The translations under genes were made by a program, and so were the position numbers. Below are positions 19,618 to 28,617 of a DNA stretch of 64,000 nucleotides, in pieces. This DNA comes from Porphyromonas gingivalis ATCC 33277 (GTDB lineage: Bacteria > Bacteroidota > Bacteroidia > Bacteroidales > Porphyromonadaceae): the NCBI RefSeq assembly GCF_000010505.1, contig NC_010729.1:1867501-1931500 (forward strand). Reading direction: 5' to 3'. How positions within the stretch are numbered: position 1 is the first letter of the stretch; each line of letters opens with the position of its first letter. The notes under the pieces are model-generated. The model saw only the letters and a list, made by a program, of their open reading frames with translations. It did not search any database and was not told the origin of the DNA.

Positions 19618-19690
19618 TCCTTCTAATTATGTTGAGGTGAGATTATATCTTAAATTGCGATTGTCCTGTGACCGAAGACATCTTTTCCGA

Positions 19691-19698
19691 CAAAGGTA
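19691..19698 (-). promoter_or_regulatory. -7 box (TACCTTTG) of tkt
   Basis: On the minus strand TACCTTTG, an exact TAnnTTTG match, about 75 bases before the tkt ATG. Confidence 0.6.
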
Positions 19699-20060
19699 AG
19701 AAGTTCCGTTCAGAGCACGTGGTTTACTATATTAAATAGATGATCTTTCGGAGGTCAAGCTTTGTTCCTCTCCCCTTAAGTGCACTGCATCAAGCTTTTG
19801 ATTTCAAAAGACAACTGGTCGGAGTCCACCGGGTGGAAAGAACCCTCGAATCTCGCCCAAGCTGTACCGAAAAAGACTGCCCGGCAAAGAGGAGATTTGG
19901 CAGCTGTCAACCGAAAGTCATCTTAAAGAGTAAGGTATGTAAACCGATACGGACTTTAGAGGAAACACTGTAATTTTAATCACGAATCAGACACTCTTCG
20001 AGTGTCAAACTTTTTCAGCACACGTCACTTCCCCTTTAGACAATCAAAAACATTCGATAA
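19699..20060. other. Gene-free region upstream of the fucosidase
   Basis: About 360 bases. A short open frame at 19740-19973 has no coding character I can recognise. At 19990-20006 GACACTC/GAGTGTC forms a small hairpin followed by AAACTTTTT, perhaps a weak terminator or leader structure of the downstream gene. No clear TAnnTTTG promoter is visible. Confidence 0.45.
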
Positions 20061-21881
20061 ATGAAAACCCTGATAACAAATCGTTTCCTCCTGCTTTTTG
20101 TCTTTTTGCTTACTGCTGTTTCTGGGCAGGGGCAAGAAGTCTACTATCCGGGGTCTGTGGTTTTTCCTGCCGATGCCACTTTGGAACAGAAGGTGGAGAT
20201 GGCGGCAAAGGTAGTCCCTACCCTACAACAGCTGGCTTGGCAGCAGATGGAGCTGACGGCATTTCTGCACTTCGGCATCAATACTTTTACCGACAGTGAG
20301 TGGGGTGATGGGAAAGAAGATCCGGCACTCTTCAACCCGGTGGAGCTGGATGCTCGGCAATGGGTACGAATACTGCACGAAGCGGGCTTTCGCATGGTAA
20401 TCCTTACGGCCAAGCACCACGATGGTTTTTGTCTCTGGCCTACAGCTACCACGCGCCATTCGGTGGCTTCATCTCCGTGGCGAGAGGGCAAAGGCGATGT
20501 GGTGAAAGAAGTCCGAGCAGCGTGCGAAGAGTATGGTATGAAGTTCGGCATTTATCTGTCTCCTTGGGATCGCAATGCGGAGTGCTATGGCGATTCGCAC
20601 CGTTACAATCGGTTTTTTGTCAGTCAGCTCACCGAACTGCTCACTCACTATGGAGAAGTACACGAAGTATGGTTCGATGGAGCCAATGGCGAAGGGCCCA
20701 ACGGCAAGCGACAGGAATATGATTGGGAGACATTCTACGACACCATCCGCCGACTGCAACCCCAAGCCGTTATGGCTATCATGGGAGACGATGTGCGCTG
20801 GGTAGGCAATGAGCGTGGACTGGGACGAACCACCGAGTGGAGTGCCACAGTGCTTACGCCGGGTATTTATTCCCGTTCGAAGACGGAACGCAATCGTCTG
20901 GGAATTAGGGAGAACTCTCCGGATTTGGGCAGCCGAGAGGTGCTGAAAGAAGCTGGCGAAATCTTTTGGTATCCGTCCGAAGTGGACGTTTCTATTCGTC
21001 CGGGTTGGTTTTACCATGCTGCCGAGGACAAGAAAGTCAAGTCATTGGACAAGTTGGTGGATATTTACTTTCAGTCCGTAGGTTATAATTCGGTACTCCT
21101 GCTCAATGTGCCGCCCGATAGGCGAGGCCTGATCCACGAAGCCGATGCCTTGCGCCTGAAGGAGTGGGCTGACTATCTCGGTCGGGCCTTTGCTCATGAC
21201 AGGGTAGTGGATTCGGCGCGCTATGCCGTTGTTCAAGAACATGCCGTCGAAGAATATGCACTCGAATCTAAGACGCACATCAATATACTTATGCTCCAAG
21301 AGGATATTACTAAGGGGCAGCGCACCGAGGCTTTCACTGTGGAGGCGTGGGTGGATGGAGCATGGCAGGAGATCGGCCGCGGTACGACTATCGGCTATAA
21401 GCGACTTCTTCGCATTCCTGCAGTCGAGACGGATCGGATACGGGTACGTATAGAACAGTGTCGTCTGCCGGTCAATCTGTGTCGCGTAGCTGTGTATTAT
21501 GCCGAGCCACCGGAGCAGGTCGTTGCCGATGAGTCGTGGAACGATATTCCACGTGCAGACTGGAAGCTGCTTTCGGACGATCCATTGACTATCGATCTGG
21601 GTAGAGAGGTCATGTTGCGCGCTTTTACCTATGCGCCATATAAGGCCGAAGCCAAGCCTACGACTGCCGTCCGCTATCGGCTGGCTGTGAGTGAAGATGG
21701 CAGACAGTGGCGAGAGATCCCGACTATGGGGGAGTTTGCCAATGTGATCAATAATCCTCTGCCTCAAACTGTAGATATGAATCAAATCGTCCGGACGCGC
21801 TTCATCCGCTTGGATGCAACTGCCGCATCGGGAGATAAAGCCGTAATCACGATGCAGGAAATCGGCGTGACTGTGGAATAG
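20061..21881 (+). CDS. Secreted alpha-L-fucosidase (GH29)
   Basis: A 606-residue exported glycoside hydrolase with a signal peptide ending near SGQGQ. The GH29 barrel shows FLHFGINTFTDSEWG, LTAKHHDGFCLWPT and the nucleophile region EVWFDGANGEG, with Asp206 the expected nucleophile. The C-terminal part from about residue 370 is beta-rich (ALESKTHINILMLQEDI, and RTRFIRLDA near the end), consistent with a discoidin-type carbohydrate-binding domain. Its role would be releasing fucose from host glycans in the periplasm or outside. No T9SS C-terminal signal is seen, so periplasmic location is more likely. Confidence 0.9.
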   Translation: MKTLITNRFLLLFVFLLTAVSGQGQEVYYPGSVVFPADATLEQKVEMAAKVVPTLQQLAWQQMELTAFLHFGINTFTDSEWGDGKEDPALFNPVELDARQWVRILHEAGFRMVILTAKHHDGFCLWPTATTRHSVASSPWREGKGDVVKEVRAACEEYGMKFGIYLSPWDRNAECYGDSHRYNRFFVSQLTELLTHYGEVHEVWFDGANGEGPNGKRQEYDWETFYDTIRRLQPQAVMAIMGDDVRWVGNERGLGRTTEWSATVLTPGIYSRSKTERNRLGIRENSPDLGSREVLKEAGEIFWYPSEVDVSIRPGWFYHAAEDKKVKSLDKLVDIYFQSVGYNSVLLLNVPPDRRGLIHEADALRLKEWADYLGRAFAHDRVVDSARYAVVQEHAVEEYALESKTHINILMLQEDITKGQRTEAFTVEAWVDGAWQEIGRGTTIGYKRLLRIPAVETDRIRVRIEQCRLPVNLCRVAVYYAEPPEQVVADESWNDIPRADWKLLSDDPLTIDLGREVMLRAFTYAPYKAEAKPTTAVRYRLAVSEDGRQWREIPTMGEFANVINNPLPQTVDMNQIVRTRFIRLDATAASGDKAVITMQEIGVTVE

Positions 21882-21908
21882 TGGTACGAGAACATCAGCA
21901 AATGTAGT

Positions 21909-21916
21909 TATCTTTG
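21909..21916 (+). promoter_or_regulatory. -7 box (TATCTTTG) of the selenium trio
   Basis: TATCTTTG matches TAnnTTTG; it lies about 100 bases before the start of the cysteine-desulfurase-like gene. Confidence 0.5.
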
Positions 21917-22017
21917 ACAGCTGTTTGGATTCGAACGATTTGTCAGAACCGGCAGTATAATGTCTCCCGTAGCGAGGAATACCTCCCATTTGCTCTTGAT
22001 GAGTTGCCGCATTGCGG

Positions 22018-23148
22018 ATGAATACATATTTCGATAACGCCACCACCTCCTATCCTAAACCCGATGCCATGCGTCAGGCTTTGGCGCATTTCTACGATGT
22101 GCCGGTAGGGAGTTACGGCCGCAGCCGCGATAGAGAGACGCTGCGCGTTATTTCGGAAGTAGAAGAGTTGCGCGATGCTTTGGCCGACCTGATCGGTGTA
22201 TCCGAGCCGGCTCATATCTGTTTTGCGGATAATGCCACTACAGGTATCAATACCATTCTTCGAGGCTCTTTGCAGGCAGGCTGTAGCGTGCTGGTCAGTC
22301 CGATGGAGCACAATGCTGTGATGCGTCCGCTCCAATGTCTGGCTGATACCATCGGTCTAAAGATTGCCCTCATGCCTTCGATGCCTGACGGACGAGTCGA
22401 TACCAACCGGCTGGTCGATGCCATTCCCACAGATACGGCTCTCGCTGTGGTCAATCTGGAGAGCAATGTCAATGGTCTAGTCCAGCCCATAGAGGAGATA
22501 GCCCGTTTGCTCACACAGGAGCGCGGCATCGCTATCTTGGCCGATGCTACGCAGTATCTCGGAACTTCACGACTCAAAGCTGATGAATTGGGGTTGGCTT
22601 ATGTGGCTTTTACCGGTCACAAAGGACTTTTGGGGCCTTCGGGTACGGGCGGATTCTATATCCGTGACCCACGAAGCGTTCACCCTCTGACCACAGGTGG
22701 CAATGGTTTGCATTCGGCTAACTGGACAGTGGGGGTGGAGATGCCGGAGCGGTTTATGGCCGGCACGGTCAATGTGCTTGGGCTTACCGCTTTGCTGGCT
22801 TCCGTTCGTCAACTTCCGCCCTTTCGTATCGGTCGGGACGCGTGGAAACAGTGTATGCAGCAGATGCAGCGGTTCCCGGGACTTCGGGTGTATGGTGCTG
22901 CTGACCCGATCGAGCAGGGCTATCTATGCTCGCTGACGCATGACCGGCTGACACCTGCACGTATAGGCGATGCACTGTACGAAGCATTCGACATTGTCAC
23001 TCGCACGGGGATTCATTGTGCGCCGTTGGCGCATCGATCGATTGGTACCTTCGCTACCGGAACAGTACGTTTGTCGCTCTCTCCCTATCACGAAGAGGCT
23101 GATTTGGAGTATCTCCTAAATGCTTTGAGCCATGTCTTACGAAGCTGA
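22018..23148 (+). CDS. Class V aminotransferase, cysteine-desulfurase-like (EF2568 type)
   Basis: A 376-residue PLP enzyme starting MNTYFDNATTSYPKPDAM. The PLP lysine is Lys202 in FTGHKGLLGPSGTGG, and the desulfurase/selenocysteine-lyase cysteine is Cys334 in RTGIHCAPLAHR, which resembles SufS/CsdB. This is the family often met beside selD in the orphan-SelD selenium clusters (EF2568 of Enterococcus faecalis). It probably releases S or Se from cysteine or selenocysteine. I use the ATG at 22018; a TTG two codons upstream is possible. Its 3' end overlaps the DUF3343 gene by 17 bases. Confidence 0.88.
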   Translation: MNTYFDNATTSYPKPDAMRQALAHFYDVPVGSYGRSRDRETLRVISEVEELRDALADLIGVSEPAHICFADNATTGINTILRGSLQAGCSVLVSPMEHNAVMRPLQCLADTIGLKIALMPSMPDGRVDTNRLVDAIPTDTALAVVNLESNVNGLVQPIEEIARLLTQERGIAILADATQYLGTSRLKADELGLAYVAFTGHKGLLGPSGTGGFYIRDPRSVHPLTTGGNGLHSANWTVGVEMPERFMAGTVNVLGLTALLASVRQLPPFRIGRDAWKQCMQQMQRFPGLRVYGAADPIEQGYLCSLTHDRLTPARIGDALYEAFDIVTRTGIHCAPLAHRSIGTFATGTVRLSLSPYHEEADLEYLLNALSHVLRS

Positions 23149-23356
23149 CAGTCGATTTTTCCTCTTCTCTACTACTCGTGATTTCATTCGGGCTATGAGG
23201 GCTGCCGAGCAGGCCGAACTGACTCATCGCGTTATTGCAGTTCCCACCCATTTGAGTGCCGAATGTGGAATGTGTCTGCACATTTCATCGGTTCAAGAGG
23301 AATTGCTCGAAACTATTTTGAAACGAATTTCCATTCCATATACTATCGGAATATGA
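23132..23356 (+). CDS. DUF3343 protein, putative Se/S carrier
   Basis: A 74-residue protein. It has the DUF3343 layout: FLFSTTRDFIRAMRAAEQAEL, then IAVPTHLSAECGMCLHI. Cys45 and Cys48 form a CGMC motif suited to carrying a persulfide or perselenide. The gene overlaps the desulfurase gene (17 bases) and the selD gene (ATGA, 4 bases), so the three are translationally coupled. The carrier role is proposed for the family from genome context; here it is inference. Confidence 0.85.
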   Translation: MSYEADSRFFLFSTTRDFIRAMRAAEQAELTHRVIAVPTHLSAECGMCLHISSVQEELLETILKRISIPYTIGI

Positions 23357-24399
23357 ACCGATCTTCCTTCGATCTACTCTCTACGGTCGAGTACGGTGGC
23401 TGTTCGGCCAAACTGGATCCGGCCAAACTGAGCGAACTCCTGCACGATATACCCTTGCCTGTAGATAGCCGTATCATGGTGGATGTGAGCACGCATGACG
23501 ATGCCGGCGTGTACCGGCTCAACGACGATACTGCCCTGATCGTAACCACGGATTTCTTCCCGCCGGTTTGCTCCGATCCTTATACCTTCGGTCGCATAGC
23601 TGCTGCCAATGCTCTCTCGGATGTGTATGCCATGGGAGGGCGACCGCTGTTGGTACTCAATCTGACCATGTTCCCCTCCGAAGGGATTCCCGTAGAGGTC
23701 TTGGCGGATATTCTCCGTGGAGGACAGCAGACAATAGACGAGAGTGGTGCCTTTACGATGGGAGGGCATACGATAGACGATCCCATACCTAAGTACGGAC
23801 TGGCCGTTACAGGCATAGTGCATCCGGAGCATCTGGTCACAAATGCCGGCGTACGTGCAGGGCAATGCCTCGTCCTAACCAAACCGCTGGGAATAGGCGT
23901 AGCGATGGCTGCCCACCGTTTGGGGCTTATCGGCAGTGAAGTCTATGAGGCTGCCATCGGGCAGATGTGCCTGCTCAATAGAGCAGGGGCGGAGTTGATG
24001 CAGAAATACGGGATAAGGGGTGCCACCGATATTACGGGTTTCGGTTTGCTCGGACATGCCAAGGAGCTGGCAGAGGCTTCAGACGTTTGCTTGCATATCG
24101 ACAGCCGATCGGTGCCGGTTTTACCGGAGTGCCTCAGCCTGCTAAGGGACGGCTGCATACCAGGTGCTACCTTCCGTAATCTTCGCTTTGTAGGGGATAT
24201 GCTTCGGGCAGATTGTCCCACAGAGTACAAAATGCTTTTGGCCGATGCACAGACATCGGGCGGATTGCTGATGGCTGTCGATGCCGATCGGGCGGAAGAT
24301 CTCGTGGCGGATCTCCATCGGACGGGTCTGCATCCTTTTGCTGCCATTATCGGTTATGCTACCGATGCGGAGGATGCCGCAAAACTGATCGTAACTTAA
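23353..24399 (+). CDS. selD: Selenide, water dikinase (selenophosphate synthase)
   Basis: A 348-residue enzyme making selenophosphate from selenide and ATP. Starting at the ATG at 23353 puts the catalytic pair at Cys17 and Lys20 (YGGCSAK), the same numbers as in Escherichia coli SelD; the frame continues 30 codons upstream but inside the DUF3343 gene. Further motifs: THDDAGVYRL, TTDFFPPVCSDPYTFGRIAAANALSDVYAMGG, ATDITGFGLLGHAKEL and AQTSGGLL (pieces only). It carries Cys, not selenocysteine. No selA, selB or mnmH lies in the window. Confidence 0.95.
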   Translation: MNRSSFDLLSTVEYGGCSAKLDPAKLSELLHDIPLPVDSRIMVDVSTHDDAGVYRLNDDTALIVTTDFFPPVCSDPYTFGRIAAANALSDVYAMGGRPLLVLNLTMFPSEGIPVEVLADILRGGQQTIDESGAFTMGGHTIDDPIPKYGLAVTGIVHPEHLVTNAGVRAGQCLVLTKPLGIGVAMAAHRLGLIGSEVYEAAIGQMCLLNRAGAELMQKYGIRGATDITGFGLLGHAKELAEASDVCLHIDSRSVPVLPECLSLLRDGCIPGATFRNLRFVGDMLRADCPTEYKMLLADAQTSGGLLMAVDADRAEDLVADLHRTGLHPFAAIIGYATDAEDAAKLIVT

Positions 24400-24416
24400 A
24401 TCAATAGAATAAAGAG

Positions 24417-26942
24417 ATGAAAAAATCATTACTCATGCTTTTGCTCTCTGCTGCGACTCTGTCCTCCATCGAGGCACAGACGATACAGCAGATGAAGGCC
24501 GGAGGCCCGTGGCCGGTACGTGCTGCTTTTAAGACCGATACCGTGGGGATGAACGGCTCCAAGTATAATCCTGCCGATTTGCTGCGTCAGGCTTACGATG
24601 CGACGGACAAAGATCTGCGCAACGTGTCGGCTGACAAGGACGGACGCATCGCCGGAAGAAAAGCCGGATCCAAAGCAGAACGCTCGGAAATGGCAGTCTA
24701 TTCCTTTGCCCTCACGGCAGAACATTTCGCAAAAGGAGATATAGAGGTATTCGGACAGGGGCGAATGTCTCTTTGGTTGGACGACAAGCAGATAGGGATA
24801 GCCGATAGTCCGAATTCCAAGGGCGACACAACGCTGCGTTTCTCTGCATCGCTCTCGCTGGTTCCAGGCACACATCATTTGCTGCTCAAGAGCTTGCTTC
24901 TCGAAGGCGATACCACTGCTACGGATGTGCGCGTAGTCCTCAAGCCGAAGACCGCTCGCGATTCGTCGGCTCTCTATCCCAACTATACGGGCAAGGAGCG
25001 GCTGAGCCTCAAGCACATGATGAGCGGCACATTTCTATCGGGAGGGAGTCTCTCTCCAACGGGCAAGTATGTACTTACTTCTTATCGGGTAAGCAGGGAT
25101 AATAAGCCTGCTGTGACCTATAACCAGCTGCGCGATGCCAAAGGAAATATCCTGCTCAATCTGAACGAAAAAGAGGCCCTTGGTTGGATGCCGCATGAAG
25201 ATATGCTGATGGTGATTCGCAAGGAAGGAAATACGAAGCGTTTGGTGGCTTTCGATCCGATGGGGAAAGGTGAAAAAACCTTGGTGTCCAATCTACCCGA
25301 ATCGCAGTTCAGGATGTCGCCCGATGCGCGCTATTATCTTTTCTACAAACAAGAGAAAGGCCCCGGAAAAGATCCTCTCTTTATCCGTCATCTGGATCCG
25401 GACGACAGACAGTCGGATTGGCGGGATCGTTCGCAGATCTATCTGTTGAATGCCGAGAGCGGTGTGTACGGTCCGCTGACATTCGGCTATTCTACCACCT
25501 ATATATATGATATTGCACCGGATAGTAAGCGTGCTCTGATCGGTACGCTCTCCACGGACTGGACGCGCCGTCCTTTCCGCTTTGCCACTATCATGGAGTA
25601 CAATATGGAGACGGGCAAGGCGGATACGCTTATCACTCGCGATCCTTCCATCGACGCAATCCAGTATACACCCGACGGCAAACATCTGATCGTAATGGGT
25701 TCGGCAGATGCTTTCGGCAATATAGGACTGAACCTGAAATCGGGAGTCACTCCCAATTCTTACGACAAGCAATTCTTCCTGTTCGATCTCTCCACACGGA
25801 AAGCAACAGCCTTGACCAAGAATTTCAACCCCAGTGTATCGGCAGGGAGATTCGACAGAAAAAACAACTACTATTATTTCAGGGCTGAAAACGGATCGCG
25901 CAAGCAGCTCTATCGGTTGGATCTGAAAACCCTTGAGATCAGTCAGATTCAGACCGGAGAGGATGTAGTACAATGGTTCGGTGTGGCAACTGATAATGGT
26001 GCTGTCTGGTACAGCGGCCAGAGTGCCAACAATGCTGACAGACTCTATCGGCTCGATGGGACCAAAGGAAAACTCGTATGGGATCTGTCCGCCGAGAAGT
26101 TGGCCAATATCGATTTCACACCGGCACGCGACTGGAACTATACGGCTCCGGATGGCACAGTCGTAGAGGGTTGGTACTACCTGCCTCCGCAATTCGATCC
26201 TTCCAAGAAATATCCTATGCTGGTCTATTACTATGGAGGAACCAGCCCGATCAATAGGACACTGGAAGGACACTACTCGCTGGCGATGTATGCTGCTCAG
26301 GGCTACGTAGTCTATACGCTCAATCCCAGCGGTACTACCGGCTATGGACAGGAGTATGCAGCTCGTCACGTCAATGCCTGGGGCGATCGGACAGCCGATG
26401 AGATCATCGGGGCAACAAAAGAGTTTATCCGCACGCATAGCTTTGTCAATGGCAAGAAGGTCGGTTGCTTCGGAGCCAGTTATGGAGGCTTCATGACACA
26501 GTATCTTCAGACGAAGACCGATATTTTTGCCGCAGCAGTCAGCCATGCGGGTATCAGCTCGATCAGCAACTATTGGGGGAGCGGATATTGGGGAATGGGT
26601 TACAGCACTGTGGCCAGTACCGACAGCTATCCTTGGAACAATCCGGATCTGTATGCCGGACACAGTCCTCTCTTCAGGGCAGACAAGATCCATACTCCGC
26701 TCTTGCTCCTGCACGGCTCTGTGGATACGAATGTGCCTACGGCGGAGAGTGTGAATCTGTACAATGCTCTGAAGATACTCGGACGCGAGGTAGAGTTTAT
26801 CGAATTTACCGAGCAGGATCATTTCATCCTCGAACCGGAGCGACGCATTCGCTGGACGAACAGTATCTGTGCTTGGTTTGCCCGTTGGCTGCAGGACGAT
26901 CCCACCTGGTGGAACGAACTCTATCCTCCTGTGAATCTCTAA
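24417..26942 (+). CDS. Secreted S9 family (prolyl oligopeptidase-type) peptidase
   Basis: An 841-residue exported serine peptidase with a signal peptide ending near SIEAQ. The middle is a beta-propeller built of WD-like blades; the alpha/beta-hydrolase domain starts around residue 575. The catalytic triad can be read as Ser688 (GASYGGF), Asp770 (GSVDTNV) and His802 (EQDHFI). The protein is longer than DPP4/PTP-A by an N-terminal extension of roughly 170 residues. P. gingivalis lives on peptides and has several periplasmic S9 enzymes; which specificity this one has (dipeptidyl, tripeptidyl, acyl or endo) cannot be told. It lies 17 bases after selD, so it may share that transcript. Confidence 0.88.
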   Translation: MKKSLLMLLLSAATLSSIEAQTIQQMKAGGPWPVRAAFKTDTVGMNGSKYNPADLLRQAYDATDKDLRNVSADKDGRIAGRKAGSKAERSEMAVYSFALTAEHFAKGDIEVFGQGRMSLWLDDKQIGIADSPNSKGDTTLRFSASLSLVPGTHHLLLKSLLLEGDTTATDVRVVLKPKTARDSSALYPNYTGKERLSLKHMMSGTFLSGGSLSPTGKYVLTSYRVSRDNKPAVTYNQLRDAKGNILLNLNEKEALGWMPHEDMLMVIRKEGNTKRLVAFDPMGKGEKTLVSNLPESQFRMSPDARYYLFYKQEKGPGKDPLFIRHLDPDDRQSDWRDRSQIYLLNAESGVYGPLTFGYSTTYIYDIAPDSKRALIGTLSTDWTRRPFRFATIMEYNMETGKADTLITRDPSIDAIQYTPDGKHLIVMGSADAFGNIGLNLKSGVTPNSYDKQFFLFDLSTRKATALTKNFNPSVSAGRFDRKNNYYYFRAENGSRKQLYRLDLKTLEISQIQTGEDVVQWFGVATDNGAVWYSGQSANNADRLYRLDGTKGKLVWDLSAEKLANIDFTPARDWNYTAPDGTVVEGWYYLPPQFDPSKKYPMLVYYYGGTSPINRTLEGHYSLAMYAAQGYVVYTLNPSGTTGYGQEYAARHVNAWGDRTADEIIGATKEFIRTHSFVNGKKVGCFGASYGGFMTQYLQTKTDIFAAAVSHAGISSISNYWGSGYWGMGYSTVASTDSYPWNNPDLYAGHSPLFRADKIHTPLLLLHGSVDTNVPTAESVNLYNALKILGREVEFIEFTEQDHFILEPERRIRWTNSICAWFARWLQDDPTWWNELYPPVNL

Positions 26943-26981
26943 GGCGAAAGCATTGTATCGCCTGCTAACAACCGAATAGAA

Positions 26982-27021
26982 CAGGGGCTGTGCTGAGGAT
27001 AAAACCTCGACACAGCCCCTG
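26982..27021. terminator. Bidirectional terminator, S9 peptidase / aldolase
   Basis: CAGGGGCTGTG pairs with CACAGCCCCTG between the convergent genes. Confidence 0.7.
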
Positions 27022-27084
27022 CGCTATTCGGGAAAATCCGAAAGAAGTCTTTACGCTTCTACGGCTTTCCTCTCTCCAAGCTTT

Positions 27085-27966
27085 TTACTTGATGGAAGCC
27101 TGATAAACGTCTTCGATAGACGCTTCCAACATAGCGTTGAACTCGGCGTCGGTCTGCTGGACGGAGAGACCTTCGACCAAAGCGCGAGAGAACGAAGCGA
27201 TAACGCCATGGTTGCGGCTGAGCAACTCATTGGCTTGCTCACGGGAATAACCACCGGAAAGCGCTACTACGCGCAGCATCATCGGGTGTTCGATGATTTC
27301 CTTGTAGAAGTTGTCCACTGTCGGGATCGTAATCTTGAGCATCACTGGCTCCGTCATCTTGTCCAACTGTGCCAGCAGTTCTCGCTTGAGGATCTCTTCT
27401 GCCTTAGCCTTTTCGGGGCAGTGGATGTCTACCTCCGGTTCGAGGATAGGCACTAAGCCATGAGAAAGAATCTCTTTTCCCCATTGGAATTGCTGCTCTA
27501 CGATGTCGCGAATGCCCTGCTCGTTGGCCTGCTTGATCACACTGCGCATCTTGGTGCCGAAAACGTGGTATCCGACAGCTTCTTCACAGAGCTTGCCGAG
27601 TTCGGGGAACGGCTTCATCAGCTGTACGCCGTTGGCTTCGTCCTGAAGCCCTTTGTCCACTTTCAGGAAGGGGACGATGTGTCTTTTCTCCCAAAGGAAG
27701 TCTGCCGTAGGCATTCCTTCGATCTTGCCGCGCATGGTACGTTCGAAGAGAATCACACCGATGATCTTGCCCGTAGCGAAAGCCGGAGAAGTAATCATCC
27801 GAGTACGCATTTGGTGAATGAGATCGAACATCTCCTCTTCGGACTGATATGCATCGGGTTGGATACCGTATGCCTTCAGAGCTTTAGGGGTCGAGCCACC
27901 ACTCTGATCCAATGCTCCTACAAAGCCGGGAGCCTGACGCATCTGCTGCAATTGTTCTTTGTTCAT
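27085..27966 (-). CDS. fba: Fructose-bisphosphate aldolase, class I
   Basis: A 293-residue class I (Schiff-base) aldolase of the bacterial type, cleaving fructose-1,6-bisphosphate to two triose phosphates. Seen: [17 protein letters not shown] near the N-terminus, [22 protein letters not shown] and the lysine-bearing strand [15 protein letters not shown], then [12 protein letters not shown] binding the phosphate. It is metal-independent, unlike the class II enzyme of many bacteria. It is monocistronic, with a TACCTTTG box upstream. Confidence 0.93.
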   Translation of the reverse strand: MNKEQLQQMRQAPGFVGALDQSGGSTPKALKAYGIQPDAYQSEEEMFDLIHQMRTRMITSPAFATGKIIGVILFERTMRGKIEGMPTADFLWEKRHIVPFLKVDKGLQDEANGVQLMKPFPELGKLCEEAVGYHVFGTKMRSVIKQANEQGIRDIVEQQFQWGKEILSHGLVPILEPEVDIHCPEKAKAEEILKRELLAQLDKMTEPVMLKITIPTVDNFYKEIIEHPMMLRVVALSGGYSREQANELLSRNHGVIASFSRALVEGLSVQQTDAEFNAMLEASIEDVYQASIK

Positions 27967-28021
27967 TGCTTGTTTATTTTATAAGATTAGCGAAATAGCT
28001 TGTGGTTTTTCTTGTTTTCCT

Positions 28022-28029
28022 CAAAGGTA
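28022..28029 (-). promoter_or_regulatory. -7 box (TACCTTTG) of fba
   Basis: On the minus strand TACCTTTG, about 55 bases before the aldolase ATG. Confidence 0.6.
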
Positions 28030-28264
28030 GAGATTATTTGTGAGAGGGGACGGTTCGCACATGAATAATTGATTCGGAGGAAGGGATCTTGAGGGCTAAA
28101 GGTCTGAGGAAAATCAGCCTTCTCGAATATCTACTCATGATTGCTGCTTCGGAGAGGTCTCTTAGCAAGGATAAATGCTTGAAAGGCTGATACTGACAAA
28201 TGCGATGATCTCACTGATTGAGAACTCGCATTGAAGGATCGGATACACGATATCCCGTACCCGA

Positions 28265-28420
28265 TCAGTTTGCGTGCCAAAATTTTTGCGCTTGTGGTCG
28301 CTGAAAACATGGCGCGAAAACTTTTTGCTTTTGGTGCGGGAAGTGAAAAATTCCCGCGCCACAACGAAAAAATTCCGGTGCCACTTTTGGGAAAAACGCA
28401 GACCGCAATTTTAGCGTTTT
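28265..28420. repeat. Degenerate array of short inverted repeats
   Basis: Several imperfect dyads follow one another: GCCAAAATTTTTGC (centre about 28283), GCGAAAACTTTTTGC (28321), GCGGGAA/TTCCCGC (28336-28357), GAAAAAATTCC (28370) and CGCAATTTTAGCG (28410). Most share a G/C clamp around an AAAAnTTTT heart, and spacing is about 20-25 bp or twice that. It looks like a worn version of the regular arrays elsewhere in the window. Confidence 0.5.
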
Positions 28421-28562
28421 TGGTTCGTGTTTTCGAATGAGTGAGTTGCGGGTATTGCTCCAAAGGGGTGATGGCGAATCATTGACACGACGTGTCGTGT
28501 CCGTCCTGTCCGAGCGTGTGATTCATGAAGGTCTATAAAGAGGTGACACTGTAAGACGGCAA

Positions 28563-28599
28563 TCGGCTGTGTGCGGCGATTTTTTCCGTACACAGCCGA
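28563..28599 (-). terminator. Terminator of the lipoprotein gene
   Basis: TCGGCTGTGTnCGG pairs with CCGnACACAGCCGA directly after the minus-strand stop. Confidence 0.6.
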
Positions 28600-28617
28600 C
28601 TGCGGATAGATCCCGAT

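Larger units (their letters stand above)
28030..28617. other. Gene-free region of about 590 bases
   Basis: Open frames here are short and show no coding pattern. The region holds a degenerate palindromic repeat array (28265-28420) and the terminator of the minus-strand lipoprotein gene. Its length between two ordinary genes and its A/T-run-plus-GC-clamp composition suggest a decayed or non-coding element. Confidence 0.5.

Noticed and set aside
19740-19973. A 77-residue frame upstream of the fucosidase
   Set aside because: No promoter, no conserved pattern and unusual Cys/Arg/Pro composition; likely chance.
28131-28463. Small genes in the gap between fba and the lipoprotein gene
   Set aside because: Overlapping frames on both strands across an inverted-repeat-rich stretch, no recognisable motif, no promoter; treated as non-coding.
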